Of a stretch of DNA of 64,000 bases, positions 6,867-15,033 are shown in pieces. The stretch's first letter is position 1. Each line of letters begins with the position of its first letter. The translations under genes were made by a program, and so were the position numbers. The stretch covers positions 310,001-374,000 of the forward strand of contig JALSOH010000006.1 in the NCBI GenBank assembly GCA_026986575.1. Direction: 5' to 3'. This DNA is from Thermoproteota archaeon (GTDB taxonomy: Archaea > Korarchaeota > Korarchaeia > Korarchaeales > Korarchaeaceae). The notes below the pieces were generated by a model. It did no database searches, was not told the origin of the DNA, and saw only the letters and a program-made list of their open reading frames with translations.

Positions 6867-9203
6867 GATCCTCCTAACGCCCCAGTAGACGAGGGCGAGG
6901 GAGAGAAGAGTCAGCGCGATGAAGGGATCAGAGCAGGGGTCCGCCGGTCCCATCGGATCGCACTTGAAAAGGGGCCCACTTATCAGCTTGGGAGTGACCC
7001 AAGACAGAACCGGGATGGAGGCAGCCAGCTCCATCAGGGCCAGGCCGGGCCCCCCGCCCATCATCGACACCATAAAGAGGGGTATTAGGGACCAATAGGG
7101 CCTTCCACCGGCAATTAAAAGGAAGACCCCGGCGGAAATGACCGAAACCTCTCTCTCGTTTCTCCAGATGAAGATGGGTATAAAGGCAGCAATGAGGCCT
7201 GCTAAAAGGGAGTATTCACCGAGTATGGGTCTCAACAACCCTCCAGTCACGTCAGAGGGCCAGTGGATCGATCCCGGGATGAGCATGGGCGGGATCAGTC
7301 CAGCTAGTACCCCTAGCGAGTAGATACGACCGTTCATCGAGATGACCAACGGGGCCGCGGTCAGGGTAAGCGGATTCACGGCACCCGAGATCCCTAACAG
7401 GACCGACGAGGGCAAGCGTCTTCCTCTTCTGGCCAGCATCATCGAATCCATAGCAAGAGCTACTGCCAGAATCGTCCAGTCGGATGAGGAGAGGAGCAGC
7501 ACGGCTAGGAGAGGTGCGTAAGTGAGGCCTCCACTCCCCTCGTAGAGGTCTAGGAGGATTATCAGGGAGGAGAGCATGACGATCATCCCGTAGGCCGCTC
7601 CCCTGATCCAGAGCTCGGATGAAGACTCGGTGAGGAAATGAGTGAGCACGTTAGAGAGGCCGATATCGTCCAGTCCGAGGAGCGCAGCTGGGCTGGTGGG
7701 CATGAAGGCCATGTAGTAGAGGACGAGGGAGGAGAACGCTGCCGTGAGGATTCCAAGGGAGAGGGAGAGACTCCTCGTATCCATGGCTAGGAGCGGTCTT
7801 AGGAAGGACAGTTCCTCAGGTAACTTCAGTCCTTCACCGAGCAGCGCTCTCGAGATATTCCTCCATTCCTCGCTGAGGTATCTGTTAACCTCACCTTCCC
7901 AGAGGGACAGGTAGGCCATGACCACTGAGAACGAGACAGCTACGGTTGAGGACAGCTGTACCGCGTAGAAGCTGTAGAGGGTCCTGTTTCCTTTCAAGAA
8001 GATGGCAGTATACCCCATTACGATGGAGCCGACGAACAGGATGGGTATATACTCCCTCCTCCTCTCTAGGAGGGCCGGAAGCAGGATGAAGGAGAACGCG
8101 AACACGAACGCGTAGGACACTAGGTTCACTCTGGCTATGAGATCGGGATTGTAATGAAGGGCCATCGGCGCTAGGTTGAAGAACCACGCCCATGGGGGGG
8201 AAGGGGTTGGGCCGCTTCCCCTGCTCGTTGTGTGCCATGCCACGGCGTTCAGGTTTTCAGTGATCCACCTCTCCACCCCTAGGTAGGAGATTACTGGGAG
8301 GGAAATTAGGATGTACGTTAAGGCGGGCGCTAGAACCTTAACTGAGGAAGGAAGGACCCTCTCCCTCCTGTATATCCTGAGATAGAGGTAGACGGCTAAT
8401 ACTACGAACAGTCCGCTGAATTTTACGGAGAACGCGAGCCAGCCAGCGATGGAGGCCGCCAGCGGCCTATCGTACACCACGAACAGGAGGGCTAGGGTTG
8501 TGAAGAAGGCTAGGTGTATGTCGAGCATGGCCACCATGCTCATGGAGACGAACATGGGATCGAGCACCAGGGAGAGGGATGCCACGACCCCCCACAGGGG
8601 ATTGAGTAACCTGCTTCCTATCAAGTAAACTAGGATAACCATGATGAAGCCTTCAATTAAACCTGGTAGCCTCCAACTCATCGGCTCATCGCCGAACAGG
8701 ATCATCGAGGCCATTATCAGGTACTTTCCCAATGGGGGATGCTCTAAGTTCAGGTAGTCATAGATGCCCTTCTTCGAAGGATACTCGAAGCCCGGTCTCA
8801 CCTTTATGGCTCCCCCACATCCCTCAAGCTTTGATAGGTTGGATTCTGGCACTCTCACCCAGAGAAGAGGTACTTTGTCCCCCGTCTCCGTGTAGTTGGC
8901 CCTCACCACACTCCCGTCCAGCTCGGAGAGGCACCTCTCCACATCGCTCATATGCTCCTCCAAGAACTCGCTGGATGTGAAGACGAGGGTCGCGTAAGCG
9001 TAACCCTCCCTCACGTACTTTGCGTTAACGCCGAATACCTCTTTAAGTAGGTTTCTTGCCGAGGTGGCGTACCACACCTCATCGCTTACGTAGTAATCAT
9101 CTCCCCTGTACTTACCTGACGATATCTCCCAGTAAGCGTAGCTTACGTAGGCCGTAGCCATGAGGAGGGTCAGCAGCAGACCTATCAGGAATGATCTCCT
9201 CAT
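6573..9203 (-). CDS. PMT-type dolichyl-phosphate-mannose protein mannosyltransferase (GT39-like)
   Basis: Large polytopic membrane glycosyltransferase of the PMT/GT-C fold, expected to move mannose from dolichyl-phosphate-mannose to surface proteins on the outer face. The first loop after TM1 carries the acidic DE motif (YYVSDEVWYATSARNLL), and EHPPLGKYLI is the PMT signature. Many hydrophobic spans follow, ending with FIALTLLSLALVYWGV. ATG at 9203 follows the previous gene's TGA by one base with GGTGGTGAG before it. The frame runs on through 97 codons antisense to sfsA (6573-6866); this hydrophilic tail is unlike the rest. The functional protein may end near 6867, where TAA occurs in the neighbouring frame. 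Operon partner of the Dpm1-like gene that would make its donor. Confidence 0.8.
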   Translation of the reverse strand: MRRSFLIGLLLTLLMATAYVSYAYWEISSGKYRGDDYYVSDEVWYATSARNLLKEVFGVNAKYVREGYAYATLVFTSSEFLEEHMSDVERCLSELDGSVVRANYTETGDKVPLLWVRVPESNLSKLEGCGGAIKVRPGFEYPSKKGIYDYLNLEHPPLGKYLIMASMILFGDEPMSWRLPGLIEGFIMVILVYLIGSRLLNPLWGVVASLSLVLDPMFVSMSMVAMLDIHLAFFTTLALLFVVYDRPLAASIAGWLAFSVKFSGLFVVLAVYLYLRIYRRERVLPSSVKVLAPALTYILISLPVISYLGVERWITENLNAVAWHTTSRGSGPTPSPPWAWFFNLAPMALHYNPDLIARVNLVSYAFVFAFSFILLPALLERRREYIPILFVGSIVMGYTAIFLKGNRTLYSFYAVQLSSTVAVSFSVVMAYLSLWEGEVNRYLSEEWRNISRALLGEGLKLPEELSFLRPLLAMDTRSLSLSLGILTAAFSSLVLYYMAFMPTSPAALLGLDDIGLSNVLTHFLTESSSELWIRGAAYGMIVMLSSLIILLDLYEGSGGLTYAPLLAVLLLSSSDWTILAVALAMDSMMLARRGRRLPSSVLLGISGAVNPLTLTAAPLVISMNGRIYSLGVLAGLIPPMLIPGSIHWPSDVTGGLLRPILGEYSLLAGLIAAFIPIFIWRNEREVSVISAGVFLLIAGGRPYWSLIPLFMVSMMGGGPGLALMELAASIPVLSWVTPKLISGPLFKCDPMGPADPCSDPFIALTLLSLALVYWGVRRILLRRGNHGYTGEGLDSPSEVTEGDGEHPHSPIFGLSEGFSELGIGPSVWDEKFSVRPHHEEENGRAMSLIDSSDQVQHVPPPSLGGGIREQGHAVPD

Positions 9204-9204
9204 C

Positions 9205-10251
9205 TCACCACCACACCATGCTCTTGCTGAGGACATAGTTCACGAGGAACCCGACCAAGATGCCCACGAACTGGGAAGCCAAGGACTCTATCCCAAGGAA
9301 CCTGTGGAGGGATACCGAGACGCCGTACTGGGTGAATATGCCGGCCAGGTTGGCGGCATGATACCTCAGAACGCTCTGAATTAACCCGCTCCTTCTCCTC
9401 CTCCTAAATGTCCAGACATCGTTGAGCAGGAAGTTGCTCAGAAGAGATACCTCTATGGCGACGGCAGATGCGACCTCGTGTATCAGCCTGAGACCGTACC
9501 TCAGGATCCAGAGGACCGTCAAGTTTACTACCGTGCCAACGGCCCCCACTATTGCGAATCTGACTATGGGGGGGCTGAGCTCCATTACGTGCAACAAGTA
9601 GCTCAGTATTACGCCGCCTCCCAGCTTCGAAGAACCCCTCCCCCTCAAGCCAAAGGTATAGGGGACTTCACACACCTTGGAGTAGTTTCCCTTCACCAGC
9701 ACCTCTAGGAGGATCTTGAAGCCCTTAGGGTCCAGCTCCCCAAAGATCTCCTCTACAACAGATCTCCTGAACATGAAGTAACCGGAAGAAGGATCTCTTA
9801 TACCTCTGACCTTGGGAAGGAAGATCCAGGCGAGCAGTATTGATCCCTTAGAGATCATCCTCCTTATCAGCCCCCACCCAGTCACGGACCCTCCTTCCAC
9901 GTACCTAGAGGCTATTACTATGTCACAACCCTCCATCACCTTCCTGTACAGTTCGGGAAGCAGTTCAGGCGGGTGTTGGAGATCGGCATCCATCACCGCC
10001 ACTACCTCCCCCTCGGCCAGCTCCAGTCCCTCGACCACGGCCGAGGAGAGCCCCATCTTCCCAGGCCTCACCTTGACCTTGATGGGATACTTGGAGGAGA
10101 GCTCTCTTGCTAGGTCGGCCGTCCCGTCTGGGGAGTTATCGTCAACTATCACTATCTCATAATCCACACCGGCCAGTGCCCCATCTATTCGACTCACCAG
10201 CTCCTCTAAGTTATCCCTCTCATTGTAGGTGGGGATGATTATGCTGATCAA
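9205..10251 (-). CDS. dolichyl-phosphate mannose synthase-like GT2 fused to GtrA domain
   Basis: N-terminal GT-A glycosyltransferase family 2 domain (residues 1 to about 225) with IIPTYNERDNL, VDDNSPDGTA, the DxD metal site in VMDADLQHPPEL, and SRYVEGGS: the Dpm1 pattern for making polyprenyl-phosphate mannose from GDP-mannose. Residues about 232-348 form a four-span GtrA-like membrane domain (VRFAIVGAVGTVVNLTV, LLSNFLLNDVWTF). This fusion is common in archaea. ATG at 10251 has AAAGGAGG upstream. It precedes the PMT gene directly and fits with the ManC gene at 32330 that would supply GDP-mannose. Sugar specificity is inferred from family. Confidence 0.88.
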   Translation of the reverse strand: MISIIIPTYNERDNLEELVSRIDGALAGVDYEIVIVDDNSPDGTADLARELSSKYPIKVKVRPGKMGLSSAVVEGLELAEGEVVAVMDADLQHPPELLPELYRKVMEGCDIVIASRYVEGGSVTGWGLIRRMISKGSILLAWIFLPKVRGIRDPSSGYFMFRRSVVEEIFGELDPKGFKILLEVLVKGNYSKVCEVPYTFGLRGRGSSKLGGGVILSYLLHVMELSPPIVRFAIVGAVGTVVNLTVLWILRYGLRLIHEVASAVAIEVSLLSNFLLNDVWTFRRRRRSGLIQSVLRYHAANLAGIFTQYGVSVSLHRFLGIESLASQFVGILVGFLVNYVLSKSMVWW

Positions 10252-10301
10252 GGCTGGTGCCTCCTTTGGGGTCAGGAAGGCCTGCGTAAAAAATTTCCTC
10301 G

Positions 10302-11339
10302 TCAGAGAAGGTTCCAGTACTTGGATAATACGCTCTTAGCATCGTCTACGGCCAGTCTGGCTCTTCGAATAATGTAGTCGTCCTCATTCGGAGCCCTGCC
10401 TTCGATCTCCTCTGGGTCGAAGTCTATATCTAGGGATGCAAATCCTCTAACTATAGCCAGCCACCCCCAGTTCCTCACATCCTCGTTGTAACCGCTTATG
10501 AGAAGTTCCACCCTGTGATCAGCCGGAAGTGAGGACGCCCACCTCCCCAACCTCCAGAGCCCCCTCAAATCCAGTCCCAACTGTGTGAGGGGGTCCAGAA
10601 AGTGTGGATCGCTTCCCCCATGGGCTATGAGTAGCTTGGGCGCGAAAGACTCAACGATGGGCTTCACCAGCTCCTCGAAAGCCATCTCATAGGAGGAGGG
10701 TCCCGCCCCAGGAGGTAGGGGGATGTTGACCGTATATCCCTCTCCCCTTCCCCTCCCCACCTGTCTCGCGAACCCCACGCCCGGATATATTGTGGTCGGG
10801 TCTTGGTGAATGCTCACGTAAAGGACCGTGTCGTCCTCGTAGAATATGTCCATGGTGCCGTTCCCGTGATGGGCATCGTGGTCGAATATCGCCACGGACT
10901 CAACACCGTTCCTCCGGGCCCATTTGGCCGCAATAGCGATGTCATTCAGCAAGCAGAAGCCCCCACCATATCTGGCGCTGGCATGATGGGCACCGCCGAA
11001 TCCCGCAGCTCTTCTCTCCCTCAAAGCTAGCCTGACAGTGGACATGGAGGAGTGGACCATGCTGAGCGCAGCCTCCCACATCCCCTTGAATGCTGGCGTA
11101 TCTAGGGAGACCATACCATGCCCGGTCTGACTCCTGACCCTGAGGAAGTTCAGGTACTCGTCGTCGTGAACTGCCCTCAGGTCCTCGATGGTCGGTGGTT
11201 CGCCGATGTACCCCACCAGCTCGAAGGGCTCTCCTCTCTCTTGGAGGAACCTGATGAAGATGGGGAACCTGTCTCCTCTGAATGGATGACCCGGACCGAA
11301 GTCGTATGAGGATATGGAATCGTCGTAGACGAACTTCAT
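10302..11339 (-). CDS. histone deacetylase family (AcuC-like) deacylase
   Basis: Zn-dependent arginase/deacetylase-fold hydrolase of 345 residues, removing acyl groups from lysines, polyamines or small molecules. Seen are the active-site pair H118-H119 (GGAHHAS), the zinc and charge-relay region FDHDAHHGNGT (D153, D155, H157, H158), SIHQDP, and the second metal loop HGGSDPHFLDPL. SGYNED near the C-terminus may hold the catalytic tyrosine. The site looks complete. It stands alone on its strand between the GT2 gene and the divergent GTPase. Target (Alba-type chromatin protein, acetyl-CoA synthetase or other) cannot be told from sequence. Confidence 0.88.
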   Translation of the reverse strand: MKFVYDDSISSYDFGPGHPFRGDRFPIFIRFLQERGEPFELVGYIGEPPTIEDLRAVHDDEYLNFLRVRSQTGHGMVSLDTPAFKGMWEAALSMVHSSMSTVRLALRERRAAGFGGAHHASARYGGGFCLLNDIAIAAKWARRNGVESVAIFDHDAHHGNGTMDIFYEDDTVLYVSIHQDPTTIYPGVGFARQVGRGRGEGYTVNIPLPPGAGPSSYEMAFEELVKPIVESFAPKLLIAHGGSDPHFLDPLTQLGLDLRGLWRLGRWASSLPADHRVELLISGYNEDVRNWGWLAIVRGFASLDIDFDPEEIEGRAPNEDDYIIRRARLAVDDAKSVLSKYWNLL

Positions 11340-11413
11340 CTGGGAATGGACTTGGGTGAATCCCTTAACCTTAACTTACCTACCTATACTCCCTGTCCCA
11401 GTGCGGCGCGGAA

Positions 11414-11422
11414 GATATAAAG
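11414..11422 (+). promoter_or_regulatory. TATA box for leaderless GTPase mRNA
   Basis: GATATAAAG is centred 25 bases before the ATG at 11443. This spacing supports a leaderless start there rather than at upstream in-frame codons. Confidence 0.6.
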
Positions 11423-11442
11423 CGTCGCTACACTTACTCTGG

Positions 11443-12234
11443 ATGAAGGTAGCCAGCTGGAGGGAAATAGCTAAAGCGATGGACAGGGTAAATGTGGTGC
11501 TGGAGGTCGTCGACTCTAGGGATCCTTGGACGACCAGAAGCCGGAAACTCGAGGAGATGGCTAAGAAAAGGGGAAAGAATATCATCGTAGCGATAAACAA
11601 GTCAGACTTGGTTCCTAGGGAGATACTAGAACAGTGGGTGAGGATATTCGATGAGGAGGACTTGAAAGCAGCCTATGTTAGCGCGAGAGAGAGACTGGGC
11701 ACCATGAGGTTGAGGAGGTTCATCAAGAGGGAAGCCCCCGAGCTGCCAGCAAAGGTGCTCATAGCAGGCTTCCCGAAGGTGGGAAAGAGCTCAATAATAA
11801 ATGTCCTTAAGGGGAGGAGCTCCGCCTCAACCAGTCCTGTGCCTGGCAATCCCGGGTACACGCGCCACTTTCAGCTCTACAGGATAGACAGGAACCTGTA
11901 TATACTGGACTCCCCAGGTATCCTCCCAGTGGAGGGCGGTCCGCTTGAAATGGCCATAAGGGGGTATCCTCCCGAGGAACTGAAGAATCCCGTGGAAGTC
12001 GCCGTGTCCCTCTTGGAGAGAGCCCTCAGATCTAATCCCGGGATTGTGAAGAGGACCTATGGTATCGAGGAGACGGATCCCATCGAGATACTGGAGCAGT
12101 TAGCAGAGAAGAGAGGCTGGAGGTTCAAAGATGGGGAACCAAACGTGGAGGAGGCAGCTAGGCAAGTGATCAGGGATTATCATAGGTATAAGCTCATCTT
12201 CTACGTCACTCCCAAGGATCTAGGGCTCATCTAA
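11443..12234 (+). CDS. circularly permuted GTPase (YlqF/RbgA/NOG family)
   Basis: Cytoplasmic GTPase with the G motifs in permuted order: NKSD (G4) near residue 55, then the P-loop GFPKVGKSS (G1), a TSPVPGNPGYTR segment (G2), and DSPG (G3). This order defines the YlqF/RbgA/NOG/MTG1 family of ribosome assembly factors, mostly acting on the large subunit. The start at 11443 is set by the TATA box; the frame is open 29 codons further up, but that part reads like untranslated leader. The C-terminal helical region after residue 190 is typical. The last 8 bases overlap the convergent GIY-YIG-like gene. Exact ribosomal role is inference. Confidence 0.88.
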   Translation: MKVASWREIAKAMDRVNVVLEVVDSRDPWTTRSRKLEEMAKKRGKNIIVAINKSDLVPREILEQWVRIFDEEDLKAAYVSARERLGTMRLRRFIKREAPELPAKVLIAGFPKVGKSSIINVLKGRSSASTSPVPGNPGYTRHFQLYRIDRNLYILDSPGILPVEGGPLEMAIRGYPPEELKNPVEVAVSLLERALRSNPGIVKRTYGIEETDPIEILEQLAEKRGWRFKDGEPNVEEAARQVIRDYHRYKLIFYVTPKDLGLI

Positions 12235-12661
12235 GCCTGTAAAGGGGGTTCCATATCAGGTAGACCCTCCCCCATTCGATCTTTCCCAAGATCTCTAGAG
12301 CCTCTTTGAGGTCCTCACCTAGCAGGTAGAGGTGGGTCTCATCAGCCTTCCTGTCCGAGCAGCCGAATCCCCTAACGACTGGGACACCCACCTCCCCGAG
12401 GATTCTAGATAAGGACCCTTCCTTAGCGTCGGGCAATGCCAAGGCGCATGGAACGTCCATGACCTCTGTCAAGTAGTCCACATGCCACTTAAGGATCTTC
12501 CCTTTCCTGAAGTGCCTCCCTATCCTAGCTCCTAGGCCACCAGGTCCCGCTGCTGAGCCGACGTACGCGAGAACGCCAGCTGGAAACTCGAAGGCCCCCA
12601 ACCTTCCCACTTCAAGGATGGCGCCGGGAGAGATTATCAGGAGGATGTAAGCTCCCTTAAC
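12227..12661 (-). CDS. DUF123 / GIY-YIG-like protein, start codon unclear
   Basis: Small archaeal protein of the DUF123 group, related to GIY-YIG nucleases. Motifs are AYVGSAAGPGGLGAR, HFRKGKILKWHVDYL, and VRGFGCSDRKADETHLYLL. The first usual start codon in frame is GTG at 12610, but the family's first strand pair (GAYILLIISPGAILEVGRLG) is encoded just upstream in the same frame back to about 12661, with no ATG, GTG or TTG there (GTT at 12661-12659). Either an unusual start codon is used, the protein starts late, or a small indel lies at the junction with the upstream phosphatase gene, which stops at 12667. The coordinates here include the conserved upstream part. Nuclease activity is unproven for the family. 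Confidence 0.7.
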   Translation of the reverse strand, partial: VKGAYILLIISPGAILEVGRLGAFEFPAGVLAYVGSAAGPGGLGARIGRHFRKGKILKWHVDYLTEVMDVPCALALPDAKEGSLSRILGEVGVPVVRGFGCSDRKADETHLYLLGEDLKEALEILGKIEWGRVYLIWNPLYRLR

Positions 12662-12666
12662 TCCCC

Positions 12667-13434
12667 TTAGCGGATCAGGTCCATCAAGCTCCTCAAAACG
12701 TACTTGGGTCGAGGTACCACCCCCTCGTACTCCTTCACCACCCCGGTGAGGACCAAAGCTGAATCCATTCCCGCCCTCAAGGCCCCTAGAATGTCTGTCT
12801 CCGGTCTGTCTCCGATCACTAGGGGATGGGACGCCCCTACGCTTCGGGAGGCGAGGAGGAACATGAGGGGATTCGGTTTACCCACTACAACATCCGGTTT
12901 CCTGCCACAAGCCCCGGAGATTGCTGAAACCATGGAGCCAGCTCCAGGAATCGGTCCATCTGATGTGGGAAGGGTGCGATCGTCGTTAGTAGCTAGGAAG
13001 AGCCTCCCTCTCAATATGTTCCTCAAGGCCCTCGTTAGCTTCTGGTAATTGAAGGACCTGTCCATTCCCACGCACACGTCACCATCATCCGAGATGTCCA
13101 CGCCCCTCTCCCTTAACTCCCCCTTTAAGCCCTCCTCCCCGACCACGTAACACCTCCCCACCCCTATCGAGGGGATTATGTCGGCAAGCGTGCTAGCGCT
13201 AGTTACCACGTGCCCTTCTCCAACCCATCCTAAGCCTGCATCCCTCAGAAGGGAGGCTATCACGCGTCTGTGACGGGTGGAGTTGTTGGTTACGAACCTG
13301 ATTTCAATCGTAGAGGAGAGCTCGTTGAGGGCCTCCACGGCGCCTCTTATTGGCTTTCCATCAAGCCAGACGACGCCGTCTATATCCACGAGCAGCAGAT
13401 CATATCTACCAACGTCCGGTCTTTGTCCTGACAT
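12667..13434 (-). CDS. HAD phosphatase, NagD/p-nitrophenylphosphatase-like (type IIA)
   Basis: HAD-superfamily hydrolase with a C2A cap. Motif I is LLVDIDGVVW (nucleophile and acid aspartates), motif II FVTNNST, and motif III/IV appear as GKPNPLMF (lysine) and VIGDRPETDILGALRAG (acidic pair). Cap segment lies between residues about 80 and 180. Substrate is probably a small phosphate ester such as 2-phosphoglycolate or a sugar phosphate; NagD-like enzymes are promiscuous. ATG at 13434 is preferred to GTG at 13443. It overlaps the 3' end of the archaemetzincin gene by 29 bases, so the two are probably co-transcribed. Confidence 0.88.
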   Translation of the reverse strand: MSGQRPDVGRYDLLLVDIDGVVWLDGKPIRGAVEALNELSSTIEIRFVTNNSTRHRRVIASLLRDAGLGWVGEGHVVTSASTLADIIPSIGVGRCYVVGEEGLKGELRERGVDISDDGDVCVGMDRSFNYQKLTRALRNILRGRLFLATNDDRTLPTSDGPIPGAGSMVSAISGACGRKPDVVVGKPNPLMFLLASRSVGASHPLVIGDRPETDILGALRAGMDSALVLTGVVKEYEGVVPRPKYVLRSLMDLIR

Positions 13435-13972
13435 CGAGAACACCCAGCTTCTCTAGGCACTTGTCACAGGGTCTCCAGTCCTTTCTGTCAACGTCCCATA
13501 CAGAGAGGCTGAAGTTCATGACGCAGCCCGGAGTGGGACAGTGGTCCAAGCCTAGGAGATGACCTAGCTCATGGGAGGCCTCCTTAAGAGTTCTCAGGAG
13601 GAAAAGGGCCCTGTTCTCCCTCTCACCGTAAAACTCCGGCTTGAGTCTGGGGAGGTAGATGGACCCGAACCTTCCCCCAAGCTCAGCCTGACCAAAGATG
13701 AAGTTGGTCCCTTTGGCGTACGCATCTTCATCCACTACAGCAAGTACTTTCTCATCCGATGCCCATCTGTCTATCTGCCACAGGTACTCTAGGAACTTCT
13801 CGCTCCTCAGCTGCTGGGTGTTGTGGTCGTACAACGTCGGGGGAATTTTAATCTCGGTGTAATCGATTTCCACATCAATTGGATAGGCCTGAGGCAGCTT
13901 CTCGGCGAGGAATTCCAGTATCCAATGGTATATGAAGCCAGCTGGAACAACCACGAGCTTCCCTAGCAGCAT
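13406..13972 (-). CDS. amzA: archaemetzincin zinc metalloprotease
   Basis: Archaemetzincin of 188 residues. The extended zinc motif is present as H134-E135-x-x-H138-x-x-G-x-x-H144, followed by C145, C150 and C169/C172 (CDKC), the four cysteines that bind a second, structural zinc in this family. VMNFS after C150 is the Met-turn region. ATG at 13972 has GGAGGTAAAG just upstream, and a TATA box (TTATATAGT, about 14000) precedes it. No signal peptide, so it acts in the cytoplasm. Substrate unknown. Likely first gene of a transcript continuing into the HAD phosphatase and perhaps the GIY-YIG-like gene. Confidence 0.93.
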   Translation of the reverse strand: MLLGKLVVVPAGFIYHWILEFLAEKLPQAYPIDVEIDYTEIKIPPTLYDHNTQQLRSEKFLEYLWQIDRWASDEKVLAVVDEDAYAKGTNFIFGQAELGGRFGSIYLPRLKPEFYGERENRALFLLRTLKEASHELGHLLGLDHCPTPGCVMNFSLSVWDVDRKDWRPCDKCLEKLGVLDVRTKTGRW

Positions 13973-14008
13973 GCTTTACCTCCGCTACAGTGCCGCCAGA
14001 CTATATAA

Positions 14009-14302
14009 CTAGAGCATCTCCTGAACCACCTTCAGGAAGTAAGGATCGCTCTCGTGAACGACCCTCCTAACCTTTATCCTCCTCCCCTTCAAGGTTACCT
14101 CGTAATCGACCATGGCGTAAATTCCCCGAGGTGTGATCCAGCTTCCCTTGTGATACGACATGGGGGCCTTGATCTCCACGTGGTAGCCCTCCTCTGAATA
14201 GAACTGCTCTGGCCACCTCTGCTCGTCCCTTAGATGAACCAGTCTCAACCCGGGTTCCCACCTAACGTCGTTAACTCTTTTTACCTCTCTGACCTTGAAC
14301 AT
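14009..14302 (-). CDS. small protein of unknown function
   Basis: 97 residues, not recognised. Strand-rich and basic, with aromatic residues in RWPEQFYSEEGYHVEIK and a WITPRGIYAMVDYEV segment that suggests a small beta-barrel or beta-sandwich. No cysteines, no membrane span. Its own promoter-like ATTTTAAGAG lies about 35 bases upstream on the minus strand. Stop at 14009 is just before the archaemetzincin promoter. Confidence 0.65.
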   Translation of the reverse strand: MFKVREVKRVNDVRWEPGLRLVHLRDEQRWPEQFYSEEGYHVEIKAPMSYHKGSWITPRGIYAMVDYEVTLKGRRIKVRRVVHESDPYFLKVVQEML

Positions 14303-14376
14303 CCACCCGACCCGGGTGGTCGTTCACCTAAACTCTTAAAATGGGGTGCTGATGCCTGTTATTTCTCCTTATTACC

Positions 14377-15033
14377 TCAGTAATAGAGGTCATAGCTGAT
14401 GGTGTAGGCGGGCCTGAACCTCCTGCCCAGACCCCATATCAATCCCACGACGAAGCCGCCAGCATGGGCCAGCACATCCACATTGGCTGAGAAACCACCG
14501 AAGATCACGAAGAGCGCTATGAATATGGTGGAGGAACTAAGCTTCCCAGTCACCCTATATTCCATGGCCACCATGTATCCTAAGAGGCCCATTATAGCTC
14601 CCGAGGCTCCCACTCCCACCGTGCGGGGATCGAGGAAGGCTGATAGGAGGTTCCCAACCACGCCCGAGATGAAGTACATGAGGAGGTACTTGACCTTACC
14701 TAAGGATAGCTCAACCACTTTACCTAGTATGTAAAGGGCGTACATGTTCAGCCCTAGATGGAGGATGTTGGCGTGGAGGAACATCGACGTGATGAGTGTG
14801 TAGTACCTACCGTGCATCAAGTAGAGGCCCGAACTGCCGAAGTAGAGGAGCACATATCTGTTCGCCTCGAGGAGTTCGGGAGATGTCATGGCGTAGAGCC
14901 CGAGATTGATCGAGATCAGGGCCGAGGTCACCTCAGGAATGCTGGAATACATTTTAAAGAGGATGAACGAGAAGAGGGTGACGCCAATGCCCAGAAGGAT
15001 CTCAGTCAGGAGTTCCATCATCTTTTCGATCAC
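14377..15033 (-). CDS. rhomboid family intramembrane serine protease
   Basis: 218 residues with six to seven membrane spans. The serine is S144 in GVGASGAIMGL and the histidine is H190 in LAHAGGFVVGL, the catalytic dyad of rhomboids. LHANILHLGLNMYAL gives the conserved N96 and preceding histidines of the oxyanion site. It overlaps the reductase gene by 4 bases (ATGA), so it is translationally coupled to it. Substrate unknown. The cluster with a lipid reductase and a thioredoxin-like protein suggests a membrane-related function, which is inference. Confidence 0.92.
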   Translation of the reverse strand: MIEKMMELLTEILLGIGVTLFSFILFKMYSSIPEVTSALISINLGLYAMTSPELLEANRYVLLYFGSSGLYLMHGRYYTLITSMFLHANILHLGLNMYALYILGKVVELSLGKVKYLLMYFISGVVGNLLSAFLDPRTVGVGASGAIMGLLGYMVAMEYRVTGKLSSSTIFIALFVIFGGFSANVDVLAHAGGFVVGLIWGLGRRFRPAYTISYDLYY

